A stretch of 60,575 nucleotides of DNA, from assembly GCA_022560025.1 (NCBI GenBank), contig JAFISE010000183.1:1-60575 (forward strand), written 5' to 3'. The notes beneath the pieces are model-generated. The model searched no databases. It was not told where the DNA came from and saw only the letters and a program-made list of their open reading frames with translations. The DNA comes from Stagonosporopsis chrysanthemi. Taxonomy: Eukaryota > Ascomycota > Dothideomycetes > Pleosporales > Didymellaceae. The number at the start of each line of letters is the position of its first letter. The first letter of the stretch is position 1. Made by a program: the position numbers and the translations under genes. Below, one piece after another: positions 1-13,711 of this stretch.

Positions 1-537
1 GTAAACCGAGCCCTAATATCGAGGAACGCCGCGCGGACGTCCTCAGGCCAGCTCCATGGTCTATACCATTTGGTTGGGCCTTTGCGCATTTCCTTCTTCA
101 ACTTCGCCCCCCCCCTTCTGGGGATCGGGTCCCTCTCAGTCCAGCTCCAGGTTCTGGGCGGCCGTCATATGGTCCACCAGCGGTCGCACGATACCAGAGT
201 AATTGTACACAAACCTCCTATAGAAGTTTGCAAAGCCAAGAAACACCTAGATGTCCTTATAGCCCCCAGGCTCAGGCCACTCCGTGATGGTGCGCACTCT
301 TTCTGGGTCCATCACCACGCCCTCAGGCGTGACAATGAAGCCTAGAAACTCAACAGACTCTGTTGAGAAGGAGCACTTGCTTGCCTTAGCAAACAGGCCC
401 CACTCGACCAAACGGTCAAGTACCTCTTCAACGTGACGATCGTGATCTTCTGGGTTCTCCGAGTAGATCAGGATGTCGTCCAAGTACACTACGCAAGTCT
501 GATCAAGCAGGCCCCCCAGGGCTCTGTGAATATACGA

Positions 538-1314
538 CTAGAAGGTCGCTGGGGCGTTGGCCAACCCAAAGGGCATGACCAGGTACTCAAAGTGCCCATA
601 TCGTGTCTTAAACGCAGTCTTCCACTCATCACCTTCCTTGATCCAGAGCCTATGATAGGCGTCACGTAGATCCAGCTTGGTAAAAACCCGCGCCTTTAAC
701 AGTCTATCAAGCATCTCACTGACCAGGGGAATTAGGTAGCAATTCTTGATCGTTACCTTGTTCAATCCCCGGTAGTCCACGCACAGTCTCATAGTACCGT
801 CAGCCTTTGGGACAAACAGGATTGGGGCACCAGCTAGAGACTTGCTTAGTCTGATCCACCCCTTCTCCTGCGCTGTGTCAAGGTATTCCCAAAGGATATC
901 CAGTTCCTTGCGAGAAAGGTTGTATATTGGGAGATTTAGCACTTTCGCGCCCTCCACAATGTCAATAGAGTAATCATACTCCCAGTGAGGGGGCAGCACT
1001 CCTGATTGACGTTTGCTGAAAGCGTACCACTTGTAGTAGAGCTTTAGCAGTACGAAACAGAGTTCGTCTTCATCAGGCTTGTCATCCTTAGGTAGAACCT
1101 GAGGCACGTCCCTGTCGTAGTCCGCTAGGGACTCTTCACGACCTAGAATGGGGATAACGCCCGCCATATGCTCCTCCAGTACTGCAGAGACCAACCAAGG
1201 GTAGTCATCCCAGCAGAGAGGGTCCAAGTTGCGTTGACAGCGTACTAAGTCAAGGCGCAGCCGGGGAGTGCCCGGCTGACCCTCGGTCCTACGCAGGGCC
1301 TGTAGGTAGAGCAA
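538..1314 (-). pseudogene. Retrotransposon reverse transcriptase fragment (N-terminal and palm part)
   Basis: Longest surviving open stretch of the retroelement pol gene, about 258 codons. It holds the linker after the protease and the RT fingers/palm up to NAPATF, then hits a TAG. The next open piece, 247-489, continues in the same sense with the YLDD catalytic motif and ends in another TAG. Both stops replace a glutamine expected in gypsy RTs. It has no independent start codon and is a fragment, not a gene. Confidence 0.85.
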
Positions 1315-2729
1315 ATACAGTTGCTCGCCCAGGCCTAGGTCGTCAAACAGTTCTTAGACAGAGGCAATAAAGACTCTCTCTGTTCCGTCAGTATACTATG
1401 TAAACGTTCCTTCAGCAAAACAGATGCATAAGTCCGCCTCTGCAAGCCACAGGTACCCTAGAATAAGGTTATACCTGTAGAAGTCAGCTGTCCAAAAGGT
1501 TTCTAGTCCTACCTGCTTTACAGTACCCGCGCTATCAGGGCAGTCTATAGTTAGCTAGCAGGACCCGTGAATCCACAGTTGCTTGTTATCAATAGTAGTA
1601 GCTATTGGTTTCCTTGCGTTGCTGTAGGGTACAATATTCGTCCCCTCCAGACTCGCCCTGTTAGCAAGATTTAGCTCAGCACCTGAATTGTACAGGGCTT
1701 AGAGCGTCTTAGGGGCGCTGCTGAGCACCTGTAGGTGCACTGTTACTGCAATGCAGGTCTTCTTCTTATTAGAATCTGGCCTTAGTAGCAGTTGGGATAG
1801 GTTCGCCACTAGAGCTTTTCTTTTCCCTGGTCCTGCTTCAGTTAGCTGTTCCTATAGTCCTGGTTTTTCCAGTGCAGTTTATAGTGATCCCTTAGTTGAG
1901 ACTAGTTTCTGCTGCCTTGTGATGTCTAGCGCCCAGAGTTCTGTGCTAGGGCTGTAGGCAGCTGTTAGGGCTCCCCTGGAACGGTGCTAGGTTTGCTACA
2001 GGCTAGGGTATTCCTACAGCTGTTCTGGCGTTTAAACTTACGCCTAGATAGAGAACTAGGGCTACGCTTCCTTATTAGTTGTCAGTCAGACTTTTCTAGG
2101 GTAGCTTTTAACAGTCCTACAGCAGTTTCTGCGTTGCAGAGGGCTCTCTTAAACTTAGACTACTCCTAGATGTGCTCTAGTGCGCTATTGCGTTAGATTT
2201 CCTTCTACAATAGCTCTAGGATTTTGCTCTAGATAAACGCTATCTTGAACTTGTAGTCCTCTGTGCCATCGTCAAACTTAAAGAAGCTGCGTAGTAGCAG
2301 GGACTCTCTTCAACTAAGTAGCATAAGGAACAAGTTTGCAGAGTCTTCCTTCTTCTACTTAATCTTAAAGAACTTCTAGTAGTTCTTGTAACAAGTAAAG
2401 ACAGGATCTTAGACTAGCTGTTCCTCTACTGCGCAGAGCTCAGCCCATGTCTAGATTGATCCCTTAGTAATCTGTTGTTAGATCAATTCTCTGTAAGTAC
2501 TGAACTGTATAGTACCTATAATCTAGTAGGTGCAGGTAACAGAGTCCTCTAGCACTTAAGTATACTAAAACGCTGTCTCAATGTCTTTTGCCTACTAGTC
2601 AACCTGCTAGGGGGTTAGAGACGTTTTCTCTGTGCCCAGCTTTGGCTTTAGCTGGACGTTGTTTAATGTCTGCATAAGCTGCCTGGCCTCGTCAAAGGCT
2701 GGCCAGCTATAGCCTAGGGTCTGTCCGCC

Positions 2730-3092
2730 CTAGGCTTCTTTTATTGTTGCCACTGCGCAATTAAGTTGCTTCTGTCGCAGCTTAATCTCAGCAATTGGCG
2801 CATTACGAAGCTCTGCTTCCTCTAGGGCATCTAGTCTTTTCGCGACCATTGCCTGGAGGCTTGCTGCTTCTTCCTGGCTCTTGCGCCTCCTTGGGTGTAC
2901 TAGGAGCGTCGTTGCTCTTGCATCAATGGGCGCGAAATTTCTGTCGCTTGACGCGTCCGCCAGGGTGTTGTCTTTGCGATTGGTGTCGTTGCGACGCGTC
3001 TCTGGGGTCGTCCTAGGGTCGTTGAGGGGTGCGTCCCCTGCGCTCTGTGTTGCGCTCCAGAGGGTACGATGTCCTCTAGCTATTGTTGACAC
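2730..3092 (-). pseudogene. Retrotransposon gag N-terminal remnant
   Basis: An open stretch of about 120 codons lying between the probable LTR and the damaged pol region, in the position expected for gag. It is rich in Arg, Asp and Ala, with a predicted helical segment near the end (KRLDALEEAELRNAP). No zinc knuckle can be seen in it; the downstream gag part is stop-riddled. Assignment rests on position only. Confidence 0.5.
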
Positions 3093-3161
3093 GTAGCTGG
3101 TAATCTACTCTGAGTTGCGAGTTGACTGCCTCTTCTGAGAGGAAATAGGAAGGATTTGAAT

Positions 3162-3658
3162 TGTGAGGTTACTGTAGGCAGGCAATTGGACTTAAGGTAG
3201 ATAGGATAGCTTCAAGGCTAAATTAAGGTTGTATTTGGATATTAGACAAATCTTTAAGGTGTGAGCCTCTAGATTTGATAGGAGTATATATATAGGAGGC
3301 CTGTGCGCAGCCTGGCCCTTGGCCTGGGTGTTGTAAGAACAAGCCCAGTTCTTCAAGCCCACCTTACATCACCCGACAACTACCCGACTCAGATCCGTCT
3401 TCCAACTGCTCGTCGGTACAGTCTTCCCCGAGCTTCCAGGTATAAGAGGGGAAGCCTCTACAGAGTTCAGATAGATAGTTTTGAAGTATCCTTTCGTACA
3501 AGACCTATAGGAATAGAGATCTAGTCCTGCAGTTTATCCCAGTGCTCCTATACACCTCGTAGCGGATACCTATGCGATTCGGACCCCTCTAGCATCCTGT
3601 GTCGTTACAGGTGTGCCTAAGGTAGGGCTGAGGGGTATCAGAGAGGAATCCCGTGACA
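3162..3658 (-). repeat. Probable 5' LTR of the gypsy element
   Basis: Read on the minus strand the segment starts TGTCACGGGATTCC and appears to end ...AACCTCACA, the TG...CA ends expected of an LTR (about 497 bp). It contains a TATA-like run (TATATATATA near 3283-3294) and borders the gag remnant. The outer end (3658) is better supported than the inner one. The second LTR is outside the window, so the pair cannot be compared. Confidence 0.6.
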
Positions 3659-4459
3659 GTAAGGCAAGTACAACTTCAGAGCTAGTTTAGCACTAGACCT
3701 CTTTAGCGCCCAACCCTTTGCAACTAACACTGCTAGGCTCTAGTATAGTTTATCTTGCCTAATTAGCTTTAGTAAGAGAAGCTAAGCAAGCTTTAAGTCT
3801 CTCTTTTCTACAATTTAAATACTACAAGGTATGCACAGAGCTCTATACTCTTTTTAGCCTACTAAATATTAGTAGAAGATTGCAAAAAAGCAAGCTAAAG
3901 AGTGTATTTAAGAGCGCCTAAATGTCTAGTAGATTATATATACACTATTTTAAAAACAGTAGGTTATTAAGTCTATTAATATAAAGCTTAAGTATAAAGA
4001 AATTCTTTTTGTTAGAAAAGATGTTATAGAATAGAAGATGCACAACGTTATTTGCAACGCAATTAAAGCAAGAGACAAATAAAGAAAGCAAAGTAGAGAT
4101 TCTTACTAGCTACTTAGAATATACTAATATATATTATAGATACTTTATTTCTTCTTCTAACTATACTATTAGTTACTACTTATAACTTTAATTCTATACA
4201 AAATATCTAGCGCACAAACTATAATACTAGTAGTAAATCTTGTATATATAGAAATTGCGTTTAGAAAAAGTAAAAGTTGTAGCTTTTAGCTTACTTGCTA
4301 CTTTGCACGTTGTTTATACCTTATAAGAGGTCTGCATAGTTAAAAGCTTACTCTGTAATATTAATTAGAACTAAACTAAACTAGACTAGTGTATATAATA
4401 CTAAATTCAGCGTTGCTAGGCAGAGCAGATCTATAGTTAGCTGTAGTTAGTTAGTCTAG

Positions 4460-4741
4460 AAACTATTAACTCTTGCATATTCTTAATATCTTTAACTAGA
4501 GAGTAGTTAAAAAAATAAAGATACTAATAACCTACTAAGTGTATATCTTATAGCAACAATCTAGGCTTTGTTATATTAGCTTATACGTATATATACTACT
4601 CTATTGTAAAACTATTAACTTTTATATATTCTTAATATCTTTAACTTAGGAGTAAGTAGTTAAAGAGATAGAGACACTAATAACTAGGCGTATATCTTAT
4701 AGCAACAATCTATAAAGGCTAGCTACGTTAGCTTATATACT
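4460..4741. repeat. Degenerate tandem duplication, about 148 bp period
   Basis: Two adjacent units start with AAACTATTAACT at 4460 and 4608 and both contain ATTCTTAATATCTTTAACT and TATATCTTATAGCAACAATC. Differences are mostly C/T and G/A transitions, as expected if both were mutated by RIP after duplication. Confidence 0.6.
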
Positions 4742-7700
4742 TCTAAGGTGCTAATAATCTGTAGTAAGTTAGACTTCTTTCTTATGCTAAATAGTTAGAT
4801 CTTGTACCTAGTAGCTAAATTAAGAGACTAAGCTGTACAACCTAATATAGCTAAAGACTGTACTACTTTATTGCTAGGTAGATAAGCTTTGTTATTATAG
4901 TTAAGTTAGACTATTACACTTTGTATATACGCCCTAGCTTCTATATTAGTTTAATATACAAAGGCGCTGCTCTAGACTTTTAGACCCTAGTTTAAGATTA
5001 ATAGGATGCAATAATAATAGCAGTAACAAGATCTACAGACTCTAATTTAGAGTTAGAAGAATAGTAGTAAAGAGATCTCTATTTAGAATTAACAGTATTA
5101 ACTAATAAGTAATAAGACCTATAGATTATAGTTTAGAGTTAATAGGCTTAGTATAACTACTGTATACGCTGCTAATTTTGCTAGGGCTCTTAGCTAGTCT
5201 GTATACTAGTGTTCTCTTAAAAGCTTGCTTCTTAACAACAGATAAAAGTATCTACAACTACTCTAGCACTAGTTCTTATAATAGCTATTAAATCTACAAC
5301 TTATATATTAAAAAAAAGAAAGGCACAAAGCTATAATTAGAGTTATAGTGCGCTTGCTTTAATACTATTAATTTTTTATAAGCTAACAGCAATAAAGCTA
5401 AAGCGTTGCTTATATTAAGAGAATGTACTTAGTGTCTCTAAGCTACAGGAACTAAAACTAGTAAATACTAAAAGCTTTATAAGTTTTTATAGTACTAATA
5501 ATTTTGTAAGATCTTAAGTAGAAATACTGCTGTAAAACAACAATAATCTAAATTAAACTAGTATTAAAGCATCTACACACTCTTAAAACTTGCCTATCTA
5601 ATAGCAAATAAGTAATTAATTACTAGCGCTACCTTAGTTTTTAGCTAAAAGAATACTTTAAGCTAAACGTTATACCTAAAAATATAACTTTATACTATAC
5701 TTCTATAAGACACAAATAATTAGAAGGTGCTTTGTTAATGTCTGTAAACACTCTAAGTAACAAAAAAAGTAATACAATATACTAGTAAACCTAGTATAAA
5801 GCAGAACTAGTATTAAAGCTTATCTATATATACTTTGTAGAAATAAGGCCTATATAAAGAAGTAATAAATAAAGTAATACTTTATTTACTACTATGCAAA
5901 CTATCTTAGAAAGTATATCTTTTAAAGATAATACTTTTCTTGTCTTTCTTAAGAAGCTTAGAAAAAAGAATAAAGTAAGGGTTGTCCTAGACTTTCTATA
6001 ATTAATTGTTCTATTAGCAGAGAAAGTGTCTACAAAGAGACATAAAGAGCTAGCCTATCTAACTAAGAGTATAAATAATAGATAGAACAACACTATCTTT
6101 TTTTTTAGATTATACTTACAATCTAATTATTCTGTTAGGTTTAACAAAACAGCTTTTTTAACTTTACAACTTTAGAAACTTGTACTATATCCTAGCACCT
6201 GTCTTTTAATATTTATATCTACTTAGTATATACTTTTCTTGTTTCTAACAACTAAGGTTAAGTATTTAAATAGTAATCTTAAGGTTGCTAATTGCTAAAA
6301 CGCTTATAGCATAGCAATTGTACTACAAGCTATTATCTACCTATTTAGAGAAGCTAGACAGATCTAAGAGATTAATAGAAAAATACTTACTTTCTTAATC
6401 TTATATAACTATAAACACGTTTAGATTTATAGTTATTTTCTAAGTATTAATAGTAAGAAAGTGTCTTACTTTTACTAAAATCTTAATATATTTAGCATTG
6501 CCTCTAAGCAAGGTAGAAATAGATAGACTGTATACACGTTTGTTATAAATTTATATAAACTTTAAGTACTAAAACATCTTAAGCGCTTGTGTTTAGCTAT
6601 TAATAGCCTTTCTTCTTAAACAGATAGGAAATTAGCAGGTGCTACCTATAACAGACTTTCTATACCTATAACTATCTTAACAAATAATATTATAGATATA
6701 GAGCTACTTACACTTAATACTGCTTTAAGTAAATATAAGTTTAATAAGAAGTAGAAATAGTAGCAGTTTTAATGCATATATATATAGAATTAGCACTGTC
6801 TAAGTTATAAGGTTTTTTTATACGTTTAGCTTTATAGCTTTAACAAAGTAGGTTTTAAGGTACTTTAGTAAATATAACTACACCTAAGCAAGACTATTTC
6901 TTTATAAACTAGATTCTTTGTATTAAAACTCTAATTAAATTAGTCTAGATTTTAATATACCTTATCTTAATAAAACGTATTGTATAAAGCTCTATTAATT
7001 TCTCTCTTTAGTTAATATATATGTGTATAAGAAACAATATATATTTGCCTAAGCTACCTATATAGTATAGAAGTAACTTAGCTTTTAAGCAGCTGTTAAG
7101 AAAATATTCTTGTTATCTTAGTAGTACTAATAGTCTAGTAGTAGTTATAGTAGTTTGTCTAATAACAGCTTTAGTACGCTAGTAGTATTATAAGCACTAT
7201 ATTATAGCATAAAGCTATATAACTGTATAAATTTTGTATCTTTGCGTATAGTAATAAAGATATATATTAATAATAAATCTAGTAATTATATAATATATAG
7301 GCTGTAAGCAATATAAGTATATATAATAGACTATAGTAAAGAGTTTACTTTTATATCTTAATATATATCTAAGGCTAAATGTAGCTACTAGCTGCTGTAA
7401 CTAAAAGGAACTTCTGCTAGCACAATACTAGCAGTCTTCTAGTCTACCTAATTCTAACACAGACTGCAAACTGCAGCTACAGCTGCTAAGCTTATAGGCT
7501 AAGAGTAGTAATAAATAGCTAGAGCAATATAACTCTACTTTACTTACTAAGCGCTTCTAGTCTATACTTTATACTGCTAGAGCTTAGCTCTAGCCTTTTC
7601 TTTAGGTTTTTTTATATGTCTTAGAGAATGTTAAATAATTAGTCTGCTTTGCTTATAGTTAAGAAAGTAATAGACATTTTAGTAAGAGTCTTCTTAGTAC

Positions 7701-8471
7701 CTTTATATAGTTAGTTGCATCTAAAATACCTTAAACTAGTATACTTACTCTACTAGCTATCTTTAAAAGCTTTCTTTAAACGCTCTTATATCTTAGCTTT
7801 ATCTATAATAATACTGTCTAGTGCTAGCTCTCTGTTTACCTAGGCAACAGCTTTTACTTCTATAGTTAAAGTTACGTCTTGCTACATAAACTTGCCTCTA
7901 TAAAGTAGTTTTGCTTTAGCTAGTTCTTAAGCAAGACTTTTTATAGTAGCTAGAGTTACTAACTTTTACATATTAATACATAAAGCAAGTGCAGAGCTTT
8001 ATAGACTAACTAAGAACTTCTTATAATATAGTGTTAATAAGCTAATATCTTTCTGTATATTTAACTCTGCTAGATATTATAATAACTCTATCCTAGACAA
8101 AATAATATTAGATAATTAGCTTAATATATTAAAGGTTATGCAAAGTTGCGCACTTAGGTAATAACTTAGTAGCAGGTAGAGCCTGTACAGCACAAGTAAG
8201 CTGTTTTATTAAGTGCTTAAATAATATAAGCTATATTTATATAAGTACTCTAGTAGTAATAGTAGATATACTACTATATCTCTAAGTAAATATTATATAG
8301 TAAGTAGGTTAGGTACAACTATTAATACACTTATATTAGCTAGTACAGTATTAAGCCTAAGACAAGAGTAGCTGTAGGTATTGTATATAGGTAATAAAAG
8401 TATAGCAAGGCAAGGTTATAAGTAAATTAAAGGATTTAGAATCTTTAGCATCTTATAGTGCAGGTCTACAC

Positions 8472-8756
8472 AGATAACCTTAAGTACTATAAATATAGAA
8501 AAGTGCATAGAGTGTAACTTAACTATATATAATCTAGAAGCAATTATTAAATATATAGCAGCCTTAAGTCTATATAAATAGCTTAAGCTCTATAAATTTA
8601 GAATATAGCAGCTTTAGGTATAAGTATAAGCTTTAGTAGAGTCTGTATAGATAACCTTAAGCTCTACAAACGTAAAAAAGTATACAGAGTACAACTTATT
8701 AGTAGTAACTTTAGATAACCTTAAGCCTTACAAATACAGAAAAGTATACAGAGTAT
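8472..8756. repeat. Three diverged copies of a roughly 50 bp motif
   Basis: The motif AGATAACCTTAAG, followed by a TA(C)AAA...AAAAGTATACAGAGTA-like stretch, occurs at about 8472, 8649 and 8713. The neighbouring sequence in one frame still looks coding-like between TAG/TAA stops, so this may be the relic of a repeat-containing protein gene. Confidence 0.45.
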
Positions 8757-11700
8757 AGTATAATACTACTTAGCTCCTTTATAGTATAGCTTGTATTAAG
8801 CTAAAATAAGAATTAATAGGTGTGTAATAGAGATTAGCTGCTAGATATACTAACAAAGCAGAACTTACTATATATATACTTTACAGCACAGATTGTGTAG
8901 ATATAATATAAAAAAGCTTAGACTAGTAATTAAATTATTATATTCTTAATTAAGGCACTTATAAATAGTAGATCTAAGCTAAAAAAAGCTATAAGTCTTT
9001 TTATACTAGTACTTATAACTTTTAATAATACTAGCAGAATAGACAGGTCTACAGAGGGGAGACTATTTCTTACTCTTTGTCCTGCACTGTATCTCTACAG
9101 ATTCTTTTAGTCTTACTAGCCCTTAGTATATATTTTAAATAGGCAGCGTCTTTGTATAGCTGTGCTGTTCTTTCTAAGCAATCTACTAATAACAGTCTAG
9201 TAGGTTCAAGTATTTATAGTACTAAACTATTTTAAAGAAGATTCTTCTAGTTAGAGCAACTCTAAGTTCTAGCGTGCTCTAGTTAATATAAGCAATTGTA
9301 AACAACTTAGTAGCTAAATCTACTTACTATTATTAATCTATAGTTTCTTATAGGTTAAATTATTTAGAAGGTTAGATATAAAGTAGAATTTTAGATCTTA
9401 TAATAAGTTTATAACAAGATTTTAAAAGTTGCTTTAAGATTTGTGTATAGTAAGACGTACTACAAAGAATAAAAGCAAGATATAAAGGTACTAAGCAATA
9501 GAATTTTAGCGCACTTATAATCTTATATAAAACTAAGCTAATCCTTTATAGATATAAAATAGTAGATTAAGTATATTATAAAGATAGTAAGTATAGTTAG
9601 ATCTTTATCTCTGCTCTTTAAATTAATTCTACTAACTACTATAATTTATATTATCCTGCACCTTTATATAAACGTTAGGACTTAGAAGCAGCTTCTTAAA
9701 GATAAGAATAATATAGCAATATATTAAATAAAAGTAGCAGAAATGCTCTGCTTAGCTTTTTCTAGCTTGTAGAAATACTAATTGTTAGCACGTTTGTTTT
9801 TTAAAGGCCTTTTACTAGTGTTATTAATCTTCTATATTGTTATACTATAAGTTAACAGGTAAATTAAAGTTTTATTAACTTTGTTCTTAGATTCCTAACT
9901 GCTAGAAGCAGAGATTAACATTTTCTAAGCCTTGCAAAATTCTAAGAAGACATCTTCTAGCTTGTATAATTTTCTTTTAATGTCTATATACTTATCTATA
10001 GCTTTAACAATATTCTTAAAGTAATTATTATTCTTTACTATATATATATAGTGTGTGTAAAGCAAAATTTGCGCTTTTGTTCTATACTTCTAGACCTTGC
10101 CTAAGTATATATTAGAGCTAATATAAGCTATAGAGACATCTAGTAGTGTTTCTATACTTATATTATGTATAATAAATTTGTAGAGATTAGTAAAAGCTCT
10201 TTCTCTAATTAACACAAGTATTAGGTGCTAAGATATCTTATATTAGTTGCTTGCTATATTTTTATTTTTAAAAGCCTATATAGATGTTAGTAGGTAATCT
10301 TCTCTTTAAGTATTTTTACTTAGGTTTAAAAAGGGATTTCTTTTAAAAAATATATATTCTTGTCTGTTAATAGCTTACTACTTAAATAATTATAATAGAT
10401 ACTATAATATAATAATAGATTTGTACGTAGTTATTTTATAGTATACTATAGGTAACAGTATTTACTGTATACTCTAGTATAAAATATACAGGGGGGTATT
10501 AAGTGCTAATTAGAGAAAAATTCTAATTAGCTCTAAAGGTTCCCTGCTAAAGTAGATGCTATGCAGAATCCTGCTAAGTTTAAAAAGCAAGGATAAGTTG
10601 CAAGACCTACATGCAAGGTATATAGTAAATATATAAGGTTTTGTTAGACAACTAGAATATACTACCTTTGCTAGGTTTAGTATATTAGTATATAGTAAAA
10701 TTACTTTTTTAATACTAGTATAACTTATTTAATAGATCTATATCTAGTAGTACTACCTAATCTTTAGAAGTAGATATAGATTGCTTATTCTACTACCTTT
10801 ACTATAAACATACTATTATAGTTTACTTTCTAGCTGTTGTGTAGCTACAGCTTGCTAAATACGCTAGCTACTTATATACAATTAATATATTAGAGACTTT
10901 AAGTATTTCTTTTAGAAGACAGACTTCTAAGAAATAAATATTAAATACTTTAAAGTATTCTTAACCTTCTTTACTACTCTAGAATTTAAATACTTTATTT
11001 GTATATCTAGAGCTAGTAAAGAATATAATAGCATGTCTAAGCTTAGCTTCTGTAGAAATAGTGTAAAGTCTAGTAGTTAGAGCTAATTAACACATTAAAA
11101 GGTTACAGACCTAATCTATAGTCTATATTTCTAGTAGGCATAATATTATAATACTATAAAACTTATTTCTTTTTTTTCTTTAATTAAAGAGGTTTGTATA
11201 TTAAAAACATAGAATTGTAATTGTAGGCTATTCTCTAGGCCTAGACTCTTATAATAAGGTAACTTTGTTAAAAGGCTTTGTAATCTGTCTTAGCGTGTCT
11301 TTAAATTAATTCTAGGTTAAAGATATTGCAGCTTTATATTTAGACATTGCTTTTATCTTTAATTAGACACCTAAAGAGCTTAGTAATAAATATACCTACT
11401 AGCAACTCTTTCTGCGTCTAAAGAATTTACGCACTAGAAATATACTTATATACTATTATTGCTAATATAAACTCTTTCTAATAGCTAAGTTACCTACTTA
11501 TAAGCAAGATATTTTAGCTAATCTTAATTCTTACGTGTCTTAATCTAGTCTTTTGTTATATTATTGCTATAAAGAGATTATATTAAAGACTTATATAAAC
11601 AATCTATATATAGAAAAGAAAGTTTAATAAGGTCTAATATACTTTGTTACTTTATATAGTGCTAAAATTTACACTTTGTGCTTCTTTCTGTAAGCTTCTA

Positions 11701-13711
11701 TATTACAACTCTTTTATTATTTATCTATAGTAAAGACTCTATGTCTTAGTAAGAACTAGTTACGTAGATAGACTATCTAACTATCTTTAGCAGATCTAGC
11801 CCCTGTTTTATAAACAAGCTAGCGTACAAGATTATACAGCTATTAAACTTTATAATACTATTAGAATTCTTTGTTATAGATTGTTAATTAGCTAATAATA
11901 CTTAAGTTATCTAAATATTAATAATTGTACTAAGCCTAGCAACACCTTTTTATACAAGGTCTTTATTAACCTATATATATATCTTATCTTTAACTTTAAG
12001 AGCATAGTAGTGTTAAGTTTAGAATATATTGTGCCCTATCTATATAGATACTTACAGCTAAGCAGGCTTTAGCTATGCTAGCTTACTTTATAAGCTTTTC
12101 TAGTAGTATAATTATATTAAAGTAGTTATATAGATATTTAGAGCTTAGACTTTAATAGAGTTGTAGTATATATTAATCTCTACTACATAAACTCTTAAGC
12201 AGTAAGAGAATCTTAAGTATAAGCTAATATATAAGAACGTAGTTAGTAAAGTGTAAGTATAAGCACTAGTATTATTAATTTAACTACTTAAAGCTTGTAT
12301 TTTCTAATAAACTTTTAATTTTACAATAAATACAGAATTTTCTAGAATGTTAGATATTAAAGAAGAAGTGCTAACTTATCTTTATAGTTCTAGTTTTAAT
12401 AGCCTTTGCAGCAATTTCTACAAACTACTTTATTATACTACTTCTATTTAGAGCACAAGCTCTCATCTTTATAAACTGCTTACGTAAGAGCTTGTACAAT
12501 AAAAAGCTTAGCAAGAACACCTAAATTTAGACCTACCTCTAGCATACAGTGCAGACACTAAAACTATATATATATAAGATATACTTAAATATATTTAGCT
12601 AGCTATATAGTAATATAACAAGATAACTTTTAGTTAGTATAACTATAAGACTTGCGCTATATTGCTGTAAATCTTTAATAACAACCTTTAACTAATACTT
12701 AGTAGTTAGTTAGTTAAGCTAATAAATTCTTTTATACCCTAGCTATATTAGTAGCTAAGGTACATAGTATAGAAGCTTACACTTAATACTATAGAATTCT
12801 TTCTATATAAGTAGAAAAATCTTCTAGATATTATTACTAGTTAACACTCTTAGACAAGCACTGTATAGCAACTGCAATTGTTATATTATTTTCTAACTTA
12901 AAAGCAATACTTTGTTTATATGCTATAGTAATACACACTTTGCTAATAGATTTAACAATAAATAAAACCTTAGCTAAAGCTTTTTTAATTGTAGGCACTA
13001 CTAGTTCTAAGAGCAGAATATTAGATAACAACTCTAGAAACCTTAAGCTGTTACCTAAAACCTTTAAAGCTTCTAGAGTATGCTAAAGCACGTTTAGAGA
13101 TGCAGCAAATAACACAATAAGCTTAATAATAAAAAAGTTAACAATTTAACATAGTAGAAAGCAAAGAACATCTTGTAAGAAGTTAATATCCCCTGCTCAG
13201 CCTTTACCTAAATAGCTACTAACTACTAATAGATGTAGAAAGAAGAAAATCTAGTGCACTTATTAAGATTGCCTGTCTAATAGTAATAACCTCTTTAGAG
13301 GTTAATTAATAAATATTTCAAGATAGGCTGCTTCTACTAGATCCTTTACACTAGAATCTAGTCTTGTTAAAAAGTAGAATTAGACTATAAACCTCTAGTT
13401 AGCTTTAGTTTTACTAATTAAGATTAGATAGGAACGTATGTAAAGAAAACATTAAATAGTTGCGTGTGTTTAGCTAAGAAAACAAGCACATAATTAGGCA
13501 AGCAAGAAGCGCAACAGCTGTAAGCTATTTAATTAAGTTCAAGCTATCTAATTGAATCTGTTATGTAGGTAAGTACCTAGATAGCCTAACTATAAAGGAA
13601 AGTTTATAGTAAGGATAGCAAAATTGTTATGTGACAGTGCCTGTGTAAGTAAGCAGCCTGCAACTAGCAGGTCGCTGAATCTCTAGTAGGTTGCTTACTT
13701 TTGTCAGCCTA

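Larger units (their letters stand above)
1..3100 (-). mobile_element. Ty3/gypsy LTR retrotransposon internal region, RIP-damaged, cut by window edge
   Basis: Internal region of a gypsy-type retroelement read right to left: gag-like part (about 3092-1760), aspartic protease (around 1690) and reverse transcriptase (1314 to 1). RT hallmarks are visible: VDYRGLNKVT, LDLRDAYHRL, MPFGLANAPATF, the catalytic YLDD box (VVYLDDILIYS) and FLGFANFYRRF. RNase H and integrase would lie beyond the left edge. The frame is broken by TAG codons where the family has Gln, for example right after NAPATF (538-540) and before VFLGF (245-247), which fits CAG to TAG by RIP. The protease active-site motif reads NSGA instead of DSGA, a G-to-A change. 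The copy is dead. Confidence 0.9.
3659..13600. other. AT-rich, RIP-type gene desert
   Basis: About 10 kb of TpA-dominated sequence, by eye roughly a quarter to a third G+C, with stops in all frames and essentially no open frame above 60 codons. In filamentous ascomycetes this is the usual state of transposon arrays after repeat-induced point mutation. Two internal repeats can still be seen (4460-4741 and 8472-8756). A 64-codon open stretch at 12837-13031 is compositionally the same as its surroundings and is not called as a gene. Confidence 0.85.

Noticed and set aside
12837..13031. 64-codon open stretch in the left desert
   Set aside because: Composition and codon content match the surrounding AT-rich DNA; chance open frame.
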